A DNA stretch of 64,000 nt, taken from contig CAUJNA010001602.1 in the NCBI GenBank assembly GCA_963377175.1, forward strand, positions 403,501 to 467,500, in the 5' to 3' direction. The notes beneath the pieces were generated by a model that searched no databases, was not told the DNA's origin, and worked only from the letters and a program-made list of their open reading frames with translations. This DNA is from Effrenium voratum (Eukaryota; Sar; Dinophyceae; Suessiales; Symbiodiniaceae). Positions 47,026 to 59,000 of this stretch are shown one piece after another. Numbering within the stretch: position 1 is the first letter of the stretch; every line of letters begins with the position of its first letter. The translations under genes and the position numbers were made by a program.

Positions 47026-49556
47026 TTTCCATGATTTCTCTATCTCCGCTCGTGTGAAGGCAGAAAAACTGCAACGGGATCTGAGGCACTTGAGGCCCGC
47101 CACGGCTCCCCAGCGCGCTATGGCGTGATGGGCAGAATCCTGTCTCACCAGGGAACGCTCAAGGGCGGCGGGTCCTTCGCATGTCATTTGCATCATTGAC
47201 TCTCTCTCTTCTCTCTCTTTCTCTCTTGTTTTCTGTGTCTCTTTCTCTTTCTTTCTTTTGATTTCTCTTTGGGTGCTGTGGTTATCGTGCATATTCACCA
47301 AGCTCATAAGCCAGCAGCAGTATAGCCATCAGCAGCAAAATGCCTTTTGTTGGCGCAAATGGCGCGATCGGAAACTATCTGATATTATCTCAGCTGCACT
47401 TTCGGGTTGAGACTTCCGAAGAACCTGCCAAGAGGTGTGCCACTGATGTGACATTGAATTCAACAGTTGTGTTTGTTTGGAGCAACCTTGGGACACCTTG
47501 CTCTATGATTCTGAGGCTTAGTTCGACTGGCTGGCTCTCTGGACGCCGTAGGATCGTAAACATGCGATCTGTACCCAGAGCAGGAACAGTACCAGGAAAG
47601 GGTTCCTTTCAGCCTCGCGCAGGGGTTCACTTGGCGAGGGAAGGCATGTCCAGCTTTGTCCATTTCGCTTTTGCATTCGGCATGGGCCTCCACAGCCTTC
47701 ATGAGTCGTGAATCCTGCCTGCATACCGATAATTCACGGGTGGTCAGTGGCCTGCCCATTTTCCCGTTTTTTCTGACGCGGGGTGTCCTGAAAAGAGCCA
47801 ACACACCGGGCCCCAGGTTTTCGCTTTGACCACTGGACAGCCTGCAGCTCTTGATCGACTTTTGGCTTGAGCATCCCTGCCTCGCCATTTTCCCCAGGCA
47901 ACGTTTCACCCGAGACGGCGAGACGGCGTTGGCCTCTCTTGCGTCCAAAGCCACGCAGCCACGCCCGCAGCTTGACAGGTCGGCTTGTTTGTCTTTTGGT
48001 GAGGGTACCAGTATTGGGCTGATTAAGAGAAACCGGTTAACACCACGTGGAGGTTTCCCTAGTCTGACGCACAAATGACTTGGGGTGATCGTGCGGACCA
48101 GCGATCTATGAAGACATGCCCATAGGATCATGTATTTTTTGGGTTTGGCCTGTTTCGTCCTGCCCGTGATCGCATTTCTTTGCTAGCTGTCAGTCCTTTG
48201 GATATATTCGCTAGGACTTCCTCAATTTTGATGTCCCATGAAGCACCTCTGTAGAAGTCAAACAAACGATGTTTGGAGTTGTTCGAGTTTGTTCTTGCGA
48301 GGGACCCCCGAAACAGGCGGGTGGACAGAAACCACCCATGTAAATGATTTGCACCAAAGGGTCCTCAATCAAAGCTCATTCCCAGTTGTGCGCAGGTGTG
48401 TGTACTCTCTTTGCGTTTGGCTGTTGCCCGATTCTGCAAGACTGTAGGGAGACTCTGCGCATCAGAACATATGGCATGCCCTGCTTAGAGTAATTAGGGG
48501 AGTCTGCCGAGGGGCAGCGAGTTCGACTCCCCGGTCTTTTATGCAAATGGCTCAGGCACTCCTTTGGCTGAAGGCCCCGCAGCCCATAGCCAACGATCTT
48601 TCACAGATGCGTGCGGATATTCATGTCATTCTGAATGGAAGCTTGTAGCTGATGTAGCTGGATTTCCTCCTTGTAGCCATTTTTGCAACTGGCCACGCGA
48701 GATGTCCCTACTTCAGACGTTTTGTTTCATTGCGCCCCATCAAACACTTGAGTTTGGGCGGTTTCACGGAGAATGCAATACGGAAACGAGGGGCCCAAGC
48801 AATCTTGACATTTGTCTTCAGGTTGCATTTATTTGACGAGGTTGTGGTTCCAAATTTAAGGGCTCCGGAAGTTAATTGGGTAAAGGTAATAGCCAAGACC
48901 TGTCCCTGTCCATCTGCTACGGCAGGCACCGATCTTGCGCGTGGCGTACGTCCCCGGCTCTGAGCGGTCTACCTAGTGATCCGCTGTATGTGCTGTCGGA
49001 CAGTAAAATGAACCCGTGTTGCAAAATGTGTGTTTGTGTGGGTGTCAAACTAGGGGGCGGCTTTCCTTTTGGTTTCCCTTTCAACCAACCATTTTAGGGT
49101 ACTTACCAACAAAAATAATCACACCCAAACGATTGTCACCGCATGGTCGTTCAGGCTGCGCACAGCCTGGCGGTCGCTCTCCATCACCCATGCCAGCTGA
49201 CACACCCAGAGCCCATGCCTGGAAATTAATCGCAAGCATGCTCACGCGCCCTCCTGCACTGCCGCCTTTCAATTTGGATGCGTTACTTGGGAACCCATGC
49301 CTGCCAAAGTAGTCAGAAACACGCTTATGCGCATTCTGGCCGACTTGGTTGATTCAGATTGATCACATGCACACCTGCGTGCACCTCGGCGGTCTTAGCT
49401 TAGCAGCCAATTTCAGGGCAACTGATCGTAAACTCGCTCGGGTGCGCCTCAGCTCTGTCACTCCATGTTGCTCCCATCACTAGAAACCCGTGTTTGCCAA
49501 AATTATGAATGCTAGTTTCCGAATGGCACCGCAAAATGTGCGGCCTCATGTTGCAG
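47026..49556. other. Spacer between the two AFG1-like genes, no gene seen
   Basis: Contains a CT-rich tract at 47200-47265 and a nested inverted repeat at 48497-48532. No coding exon resembling either flank was found. Confidence 0.4.
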
Positions 49557-49571
49557 GCCAATTGGCTCAAG
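49557..49571 (+). other. Probable relict of the dinoflagellate spliced leader
   Basis: GCCAATTGGCTCAAG lies 13 bases upstream of the start codon of AFG1-like copy B. The last 16 bases of the dinoflagellate spliced leader, from general knowledge, are GCCATTTTGGCTCAAG; the two agree apart from one base change and one missing base. No other TTGGCTCAAG was noticed in the window. Relict leaders at 5' ends are known from dinoflagellate genes recycled through mRNA. Confidence 0.55.
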
Positions 49572-49584
49572 GGCATCTTTTCGG

Positions 49585-52500
49585 ATGTCCGAGATGATAC
49601 GTCGCCAGCTCGTGCGCTTCCTACCGCGGCTGTTGCCACGCGCGCAGCCGCACGCCCGGGCCGCCAGTGGTTTGTTGTGGGGTGCGCCCGCAGCAAACGG
49701 CCGACTGGCACTAGGCAGCGGGCGAAGATGGAGTAGCTCCGCGCCGATGTCGGGAGGTTGCCTCGAGAAGTACAGGGAGCTGAAGACAAAAGGGGAGATC
49801 CAAGAGGACCCCAGGCAGGAGGTGTGCATGAAGATGCTGGATGACTTGGCCAAGCAGCTGGAGGGCTACTCCCCGAAGATGACCCGGGCTCCCAAGGCCG
49901 CTCCACCGAAGGCATCCTCCGGTGGGCTTTTCGGTGGTCTCTTTGGAGGGAGCAAACCTAGCACGCCAAAGCCAGCAGATGCCCCTGCAATCCTTCAGCC
50001 GATGCCAGGGCAAATTGGTCTCTACCTCTGGGGCGGCACGGGAACTGGCAAGACCTTCATGATGAACATGTTCTACGACAAGGTCAAGATTTCCAGCAAG
50101 AAGAGGATTCACTTCCACGAGTGGATGATTGATGTGCATTCAAGACTGCATAAAAAGCAGAAGGGCAGCAGCTCAAACACCAACAGCACGGCAGATGACT
50201 TGGTGGAGCAGGTTGCCGCGGACATGATCAAGGAGGCGTGGCTACTGTGCTTCGACGAGTTCCAAGTCACCCACATCAGCGATGCCATCATCATGAAGCG
50301 CATCTTCTCTGTGCTCTTCGAGCTTGGGGCCGTGGTAGTGGCCACTTCCAATCGTCCGCCAAAAGACTTGTATCTCAATGGATCTTCAGATGTCCAGATG
50401 GCAACCTGTTGGTTTTCTTCCGCTTTCAATGTTACTTTCAGCCATGTCGCAAGAGTTGAAGGAAAAGTCGGTCATAGTTTGGTCTTGCTTGCGCTTTGTT
50501 CCTTTGGACCCAGGACTGAACCGGCCCTTGTTCACGCCCTTCATTCCCATGCTTGAGGCCTTTTGCAAGGTGCATGACATCGGGGCAGAAGTGGACTACC
50601 GGATGTGCTCCCAAGATGAGCAGTGAATCTGTTTACTTTGCTTTCAATGGGATTCCGACCAAAAAAAAGGCAAGCAACTCACAAAAGGTGGCCTGAGTCT
50701 GCTTAACATCCAAGGCTCCATCAGGGATGATGAGGATGACAGAGTTTACATCTCACCCAATGGACCAGATGAGAAGAAGTTGCTGGAAGCCAAGTTTGCC
50801 AAGATCTGTCAGGGCCATGTCCGCTTCGGCGTGCAGGTGGAGACTCAGGGCCGAAGGATTGTGGTCCCAAGGGTTGCTGAGAACTCGGACGTGGCATGGT
50901 TCCACTTCTCAGATCTTTGTGACAAGCCGCTGGGGGCGGCAGATTACTTGGCGATTGGTCACGCGTTCCATACAGTCTTCATTGCGGACATCCCGCGGCT
51001 CACCATGCAGGAGCGCGACCAAGTGAGGCGCTTCATCACATTGATCGACACCTTGTACGAGTCCCATACCAAGTTGATTTGTGCAGCTGACCTCGAGCCC
51101 ATCCCGCTGTTTCATGTGACGGAGGAGGAGCGGAAGACCTCGGTTGCCGATGAGATCTTTGCTTGGGACCGTACTGTTAGCAGGCTGATGGAAATGCAGT
51201 CAGCCGTGTATTTGAGTTCAGCTGTCAGGGCATTGAGTGGAGATCAGTTCCTTGGGCAGTACAAGATGAAGAGCTTATCAGACCAAGATTTCAAAGACCT
51301 GTGGCGCCGGTATGACCAGGATGACAGTGGTTTCTTGGACATGCGCCTTGTCCCGATTCAAGTCATGCTGGGGGCCATAGCTTTGACCCGGCCTGTACGA
51401 CTCGGTTGGGTTGCTTGCAAGTTACATGTTGCCAAAGCCTGGAACATGTACGGAACCAGACTGGACCGTGTCTACACCTTAGGTGTTAATATATCGCAAT
51501 AGAAATTGACTGATGTCATGAAAAAGCATTCTGGTACGCTGTTTCCGTCAGTTTGTTGACCGTTTGGGCGATGCTTCCCCGGGACACTGGAACCTCTGTC
51601 ACTTGTTGGTAAATGTTTCTTTGTGGGAGCACTTGATTGGTTGTTCTAATATAGCGCCTGGAGATTTTGCTCATATTCCAGCAGAATGTCAACTCGTACG
51701 CTAATGCGCTCTCTGAAGATCCACAAAATACCCTTTGACGTTGAGACACATGTTTGATACAAGACTGCAGCCGCACATGCTTGACCATTCAAGCGAACAT
51801 GTTGACTAAAGCTCAAGATCCATTTAGCGGGCAATTGTTTCAAGTCGCTTCAGACCCAGATGGCTGTGGGTCGAAACCAATGGGATCCCATTTTGGGGTA
51901 GGTGCACCACCCATTTTACTGTATTTTAGTGGATTGGGTCCCGTTTGGGGGTACGGGCTTTGGATTTTGACCCATGCCCAGATCTCGCCGCGGGATCTGA
52001 GGGACGAGTTCCGGCTCCTCCTCGAGGACTTACTGGAGCGCCAGTGCGGGCACCGCAACGTCTCGGATGAGCTCTTCGAGATTTGCCGGGAGGCGTATTT
52101 TTGCGCGCGCCACAAAGGGGTTCGGGATGATATTTTTGAGGGTGTTTTTTTTCTTGGGGTTGGTGTCCCTCGAAAGGAAACTCCACATAGCCGTATGGCT
52201 GACCTTTAACTTGGAGTCCTGAAAGAGACACACAACTTCATGTTGGAAGGGCGTACTGGGCGACAGCACCACCGAGCACATTTGGCTCGGGATTCGATGT
52301 TTGATGTTTCAAGGCCAGCTTCGGATGGGAGGCGCTGGAACTCAGTGCAGATGTGGTTTTGTGTTTCATGTGTTTTCGAGCGGGCCGTTTGAGAAGAGCT
52401 TTTGTTGCTAAAGCTCCATGCCCACTTGAGCGTCTTCGATCACAGACGTCAGGTTCAATTGAAGAATTCACGCCTTTCCGTGGGCTGTCTATGTCTCCAA

Positions 52501-52830
52501 AGCTGCCCCAAAAGGGAAAGGGTGTAGGAGTTTGCTTTGAGGAATTATTTTCGGGATGGTAAAGTCAACAGGATGTGGGATGATGATTTGGACAGAGACA
52601 GGCATTGGGCCTTAATGAACAAATTCTGACAAGTTGCATTTCCACGAAGATAATCTCTGAACGTGGTGTGTGTTCTAGCTTTGCTTGCGCGACTTGCCTT
52701 TCAGCTTTCCTGCATGCTGGGCCCTGACGAGGCCATCGATTTGAACAAGGATGGCAAGGTGAGCTTTGATGAATTCCAGCAATATTTGTCCGACTTTTCG
52801 ACAATCGAATCGACGATGGACAAGAATTGA
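49585..52830 (+). CDS. AFG1-like mitochondrial ATPase with two EF-hands, copy B
   Basis: About 579 residues from five exons: 49585-50380, 50514-50622, 50725-51342, 52002-52092 and 52705-52830. Residues 1-50 are Arg/Ala-rich without acids after the first few positions (MIRRQLVRFLPRLLPRAQ), a good mitochondrial presequence; a second ATG at codon 4 is an alternative start. Walker A GGTGTGKT at about 150-157, Walker B CFDE at 222-225, sensor VATSNRP at 252-258. The AFG1 C-terminal part (FSDLCDKPLGAADYL) runs straight into EF-hand 1, DQDDSGFLDMDE at about 499-510, within one exon, so the fusion does not depend on splice prediction. EF-hand 2 is DLNKDGKVSFDE at about 550-561; both loops have the expected Ca-binding residues. 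Introns start GA, GT, GC and GC. Intron content is lower than in copy A. Known AFG1 proteins do not, to my knowledge, carry EF-hands. Confidence 0.92.
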
Positions 52831-55183
52831 AGCTCCGACCTGACCATCAACGTTCCATGCAAAAATACATTCAATATGTATATAGTATAGATATATGTAT
52901 ATTATAGTTGAGCATTGTTTTTTGCCAGCGAAAAGCCACCCAGTAAAAAGGCGACAAGACGGCAGCACATGCGCTCCTTTCAGGAGCCGCTGCAGGGGGG
53001 GTAAAGCAGCCAGTCTAGGGTGAAGTTACTGCTGCCTTAAAATCACCCCTCCCCCTAACGCACTGCCTTGTGGAGAAGTGAAGCCACAATGGCCATCATG
53101 AGCGACAAACATCATAGTCGGACAGGAAAGCGTCGGCAACGTAACGACGTCCGCAGTAATGGGCACATGGAGATGCAAAGAGACAGGAATTGGGGGAGAC
53201 AGGGTTAGCTTTGCTTTGAGTCTTCCCTGAACATGGATATGCGTGATAATATGTGTATATAGTAATTATGTACACGCATAGAAGAAGCTTGTATTTTCTT
53301 GCACTACATCTGCGTTGCCGGCTTTTTTTGGTGACTTAAATGCCTACCCGAAATTCTTGGAGCGATATGGTGCAATTTACAGGACAAGATACCATGAAAC
53401 TTGCGGATCGGGACTTGCCGAGCCAAAAAGAAATGGTAGGATTCGAGATGTTGTCCCGCTGTCGTCCTTCTTCAGTGGCTGGTTTGAACACCGACGTTTG
53501 CGTGCATGAATCTAAGTGTTTGTTCCCCAAACAGGTGTCTACACTAATGGGGTGCTTACGGTGAGAGAACAGGGCCGAGGCGCAGGCTCGCAAAGTTCCG
53601 TAGAGATGTTCATGCGCATTTCGGCTGCTCACGCTCGCGCAAAGCGCTTGGACCAGTTTAGTGTTTTTTCAGGGTGTTCTCTCGCTGTGGCGCCGTGCAA
53701 ATTCCGGTGGGTCGGATCGCTTTCAATGCTGACATTGAGGACAGGACCTGCAAAAAAGTTCTCTGCAAAAGATCTTGTATATTGTGGCATGTTTATTGAG
53801 TTGGATACATGTTGGAACAATGCTTTGGGTGCACACGCTAAAAAAACATGTTTGGCATTTATGTAAGTAGTTTACGTTGAAGGACGCTGGCAAAAATAGA
53901 TCCCGATTTTTACGTGTGGATTGTGTGTTATTTAAACAATATTGTTGGGAAGTTTGAAAGCCCAACGTTGTTCAACAGATTCGTGCCTGACTGTCCTACA
54001 GCCATTTGAGCTGGCAATATCAGAGACGGTCAGAGACTGCGAAAATCATTCCAGAACCAACCTGTTTCCAACACCTGACCGGCAACGGGCAAGATCCGCC
54101 AAGTTTTGCACAGGAAATACCCTGTGCCATGGCCATGGCCGGGCAGACTCTGTCTGTGCATGTGAGGCACGGGCGTTTGGTCGACGTGGGCGTGGGGACT
54201 CCATGGTCAGTTGTGCTTGCGTGCAAGTTTAAAGCTGGGCTGCTCACAAAATGCCCGTTGGTCCCGGAATCTGCCAAAAGCAGTTTCATGAGTGAGGCAA
54301 CTGTAAGCGTGTGTTTTCTGTTGAGGGCACCTTTTTGGGAGGCGGTTTTGAAGGGACAAACTACCTGTTTATTATGTTTTGCGGGGGTCCCCAGGCTGCC
54401 TAAGCGCCTGCGCCACGTCCCCTTCGGGCTACATGTCTATGGTGCTGCCGCATTGGAGCAGACAAGACGCTCAGTCAGCAGTCGATGGGTGTGGGCATTG
54501 GGTGGTTCCCTCTGGTCCACTTAATTCCACTTACAAGGACCTGGTGCGTTCCATGTTATGGGAGGGCGCCTTTTGCAGGTTTAGCTGTTTTGCTGCCTTG
54601 TCTTTTGCACGCTGCTTGCTTTCCTTGCCAGTTTCAGAGTGTGCCATGGGGATTTCATAGTTTGCTCCACATATTGAAACTGTCCAGGAGAATGTGTCAG
54701 CTCTTGACTTTCTATTTGTTGCTTCAGTGATTCTTCTTTTCCACGGCTCGCTGCTGGTGCTGCTGCTGCCGCTGGTGGTGGTGGTGGTCATGGTGGTGGT
54801 TGTGGTCATGGTGGCCGTTTTATGGGGGTGACGACTGATTGATATTGACCCAACCCTAAGTTGGCCTCATCAACGCTTCATCAATTTCATGCGTGACCTG
54901 TCGCTTTTTCAATCGCCGGTTGCAAATTGAGCCCGACCTGTTGGTGACTCGATGGATGATGGGTGCGTCACTTTGCTCAGGTTGGGACGCCCCTTTGGAA
55001 GCGGCGGCAACTGATGGGTTCGGCCTCATCTTCGAGGCCACCGATTTCTGCCATCCCACGTTCGCAGAAGCCCAAAAAGCCGGGCCCAACTTCCCCACCC
55101 TCCACCCTCCACCCCCCAACCTCCAAACCCCAGCCCCCTTGTTCTTCGAAACACAAACCAAGACAGCAGTTTCTGCCAAATAG
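52831..55183. other. No supported gene
   Basis: Short AT-rich repeats at 52876-52905. Around 54960-55080 a coding-like frame (LEAAATDGFGLIFEATDF) may be an exon of the fragment at 55184-55600, but exon ends do not resolve. Confidence 0.35.
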
Positions 55184-55600
55184 GTGGCGCTGGCCTTCGC
55201 AGAGAAGGATGGCAAGATGGCCCTCGGCCTCATTCTCCACAATGGGGATGACAAGTGCCTCGGTGAGCTTTAAGTGTGCACGCGTGGTCGAACATGGACA
55301 TGTGTGGTTAGATCTGTGCATCCAAATGGGTTGTGAGCCTTGAGGGGGCTTCCATTAAAGCTGGCCCCTTGTTTAAAGAGGAGGCAGAACCAACCCAGCC
55401 TGCGAACGCAAAGCTCCGGGCCGCTGAACTGGCGGTTGAGTTGGCTGCAGGAAGAGCAGCGTGGAGTTGACCTGGGCGGAGCTGGCCAGGTTCGCCGTGA
55501 AGGGCGTGATCTACATGGGCCACGGCCCTTGCAGCGAGAAGTGCCCGGCACAGGCCTGCGCGCGATTCGTTGGGGTTGGAGGGGAGGGGGACTTGTGGTC
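55184..55600 (+). CDS. Unrecognised gene fragment, two or more exons
   Basis: After an AG acceptor (CAAATAG) exon 55184-55262 reads VALAFAEKDGKMALGLILHN and GDDKCLG and ends at a GTGAGC donor. A second coding stretch from about 55455 reads SVELTWAELARFAVKGVIYM, GHGPCSEKCPAQACARFVG. The two do not join in phase with the sites I can see, so a small exon or another acceptor is missing. The second stretch has clustered Cys (C-x-x-x-C-x-x-x-x-C). It could be the end of a separate gene or an N-terminal extension of the debranching enzyme that follows. Confidence 0.38.
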
Positions 55601-55630
55601 GTTTCTCGGTAGTTCCAACTCTATATATAT

Positions 55631-55697
55631 ATATATATTTACATATACATATATACACATACATACATACATATGTGTATGTATATATATATATATA
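55631..55697. repeat. AT/ACAT dinucleotide-type repeat
   Basis: TATATATATATATATATT followed by ACATACATAC units and a second AT run. Confidence 0.75.
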
Positions 55698-56043
55698 TTT
55701 CCTCAGGCTACTCTAACTTGGCGGCTTGGGGATATGAAGCCTTGGTTCTAGAGGCTAAATGGGAAACACACACCCTCGAAACCTGGATCCAAAGGACCAC
55801 CTAGCTGATTTTCCCATTTTGATTGCGCTTTCTTTGAGGTGATGTTCAAGGGACACACACAGGGAACCCCTGGTGGGAGGGCGGGGAGGGTTGTGTCTGG
55901 TATGGGCAGTGGAGAGATTCGGAGGAAATGAAGGCGAATGCAAGCATGTCCAGCTCCACCAATGCATGGCAGGAATAGTTTCAAACAAAGACATCTACCC
56001 TAAGCTTCACATGACCAGTGGCCCGGTTTTCGCATTTGATGAG

Positions 56044-59000
56044 GTGCCGGAGGGTGATTTGCATGAGCTGGGGGCGCGCGGGCACTGGGTCAGCCCTTCG
56101 CTGCTGCTTTGGCGCACCGCAGCGGACTTGCCTGCCAATGCCCGGGTGACGCTGCACGCGAAGGCAGCGGGCAAATTGCGAACATCTAGACCCCGCTTGC
56201 CTCTACATTGAAACCTTTGGAGGTTTGTTCAAATAGTGGTTGACTTGTGATTGAAGTTGGCCCATTGCAAGGACGTGAAGGAGACCAAGGATGGCTTGAC
56301 TTCCGGCGAGGAGCGGAGCGAGGGTGCGAGTTCGCATTGCAGTCCAGGGCAGTCTGGAATGTCGTGTTTGATTTGTTCAATCGGTGGTCCGTTTCAACAG
56401 AGAATCCATCGCGCGGGCCATATCTATAAATCTATAAATGACTGGTGACCGTTTCCGCCTGGCCATCTGACTGGATTTTCGAGTTGATTCTCTTGCAGCC
56501 GTGAAAATGCGATGTTGCCTCAGGAGTTCCTGCTGGAGCCCACGTTGGTCGAGGGGGAGGATGCCAAGGTCTTCCAGGCGCGCGCGGTTGAGTCGAGGTA
56601 AGCGCAGAGTCCCAAATATGTGGATCACCGCCCTGGAACCTGACTGGAGTTTCCTGAACGTCCATTTTTTCCAGACACCAAAGGGGCTGGGTTCCAGGTT
56701 AGTGGGAGGGCAGCCCAAGAAAGACCACAGACTCGTTCAGGAGAATCCGTACCTCGAGGGCTGCGGTTGCTTGAAGGTGCCGCCCGAAGCCGCGGCCCGG
56801 GCGGCGGAGCTGTGCAAGCAGCAGCTGGCGGTGTGCGTGGCAGCGGAGGAGGGGGTCTTCGACTGCAGCGGGGTCCAAGTGGGGGCGCTGCTGGACGCGT
56901 TGTTCGCCTACGACGGGCCCCTGGGGTGCCAGGTGAGTGATGGGGTGGAGCTACGGCTTTGGGCGCCCACGGCGCTGTCGGTGGAGGTAATGCTCTACGA
57001 CAAGCCTCGCAAGGACGCGGGCACAAGCCACCCCATGTCCCTGCAGGGGGAAGGCGTGTGGCTCCTGCAGGGACCCAAGAAGTGGTTGGGCAAGTACTAC
57101 ACCTACAAGGTGCAGGCATACCACCCCACTACGGGCCGTGTGGAGGTGATGGAGACCCCAGACCCCTACTGCTCAGCCTGCTCCGCTGATGCCGGACGAT
57201 CCTTGATTTGCGAGCTGCCGCCGATGCCGCAGCAGCCGGCCATGCCACCCTTCCGGCACCGAGCCAAGGCGACGATCTACGAACTCCATGTTCGGGATTT
57301 CAGTGCCCGGGATAGCAGCGTGGACAAGGCCGGGGTCAGCGCTTGGCCTTTTGCAAGAGGGATCGGACGAGGTTTGCCATAGGAAGTGGGTCACAAGGAA
57401 GCATTGTGTTTTTAGCATGTGACTTGCTGGAGTGCGTTGTTGACCAGGTTAATCGACCTGGCCGATGAACAGGTGGCATTTCTCAACAGATACGAATCCC
57501 CTCCGGGGCGGGCAAAGGTCCGAGCAAAATCAACTGGGTTGTAGGATCAGCCGCTCAACCATAGGACTGCGTACGTAGGCTTATCTTTTTTTGGACGACC
57601 TTTTTGACCAACTGCATGGATACGCCCTGCAAGATTTCCTGCTTCCTCTTTCGGTACGGATCCCGGGTAACCCAGGCTGCACCGATTCACGGTTGAGGTG
57701 ACGACCCAAGAACCCATACGAGTGCCATGGACAGTCAGAGTTGCTATGTCATCACCACGCCCTTCAAGACACATATTTTGAAAGAAAGCGGTTGCAAAGA
57801 CAGCTCAGCCCTGGTACACTCCTCGAATCTTCTAAGCCCCAAACCTGTCCAAAGCTTCAAAAGCGCCAACCCCTCGCACCCCTCAAACCCCTCGAACAAG
57901 CCAGAGAGGCCGTGCGTGGGAAGTACCTGGCCTTCGAGAAGCAGGGCAGCCACGGGGACCGGCACCTGCGGAAGTTGGCGGCTGCGGGGCTGAGCCACGT
58001 GCACCTGCTGCCCACCTTCGACTTCGGCTCGGTGCCCGAGCGCGCAGAGGACCGCAAGGAGCCGGAGCTGCCCCTCAAGGCAGGAGAAATCGAAACGGAG
58101 ATCCGGACAGGGTGGCCAGGGTTGGGTCACTGGAGTACAGTGGTTTTACATGGGTGTCTATTGCCATGGGTGTCTATTGGTTCCCACAAGGTCATGTCTC
58201 TCCAGGGCCTTGGACACACCTTGGGGGGCGTTTGGCTATTCTGGTGCTTGACTTTGTTTGGATGGTCTGAGATCCAAACGGACCAAGCACGTGCGATCCC
58301 ATCCATTGGACAGCCACTTCGACCCCCCGTCTTTCGCTCCATACCCATTTGGGTCTGAGGAGTGCGGTGCTGAATTGCAGGAAGAGAAATCGAGTCGTCA
58401 CAACAACAACACAACACCAAGCATGGACTGGCACGTTCATTTGGTTGCGGATATATTGAAGGGTACCCTTTCTGGGTTTCAATGTGGGCTCACAAAGGAA
58501 CCGGCCTTGCTGAGGCTGGGCCAGACTCCGAGGGTCAACAACTGGCGGTGATGGAGTTGGCAGACCAGGAGATCACCCTGCCCTGATAGTGGCCATGCGG
58601 GGGGGGGGGTTGAGGTGAAAGCCAAGGGAGCCGCCCAATTGTTTGGCTAAAATTAGAAGAGAGGCGGTTTCAATCCCTTTGCATTTTTCTGTTGAAGCTA
58701 TCCAGAAAAGGATGTCCTCCAAAATTACTCACCATAAATCTCAATGGGAGATGCCAACTCAAAAACGGTCGGTGGACATCAATCGAACCAAGTAAATGAT
58801 GTTTACGAAAGGGTCGCAAATGAAATGGTATGCCCACGTGGAAGCGCAGACCTTCAAGGTAAACCAACAGGAAAGGGGCTATTTTGGGGGTCCCCTCATT
58901 TTGAGGCAAACATGGGCCAGCCACAAAAGGTGACCATTGAAACTGCTGACTTTCCTTGCGATTCGAGCTTAGACACCATCCAAAAGCCCCTCGCCAGTTT

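Noticed and set aside
48497..48532. tRNA gene
   Set aside because: Only a T-arm-like loop is present; acceptor, D and anticodon arms cannot be folded from the flanks.
50378..50556. Read-through of the ATPase exon of copy B to a stop at 50556
   Set aside because: The exon is better ended at 50380, because joining to 50514 restores the conserved LYLNGLNRPLFTPFI segment in both copies.
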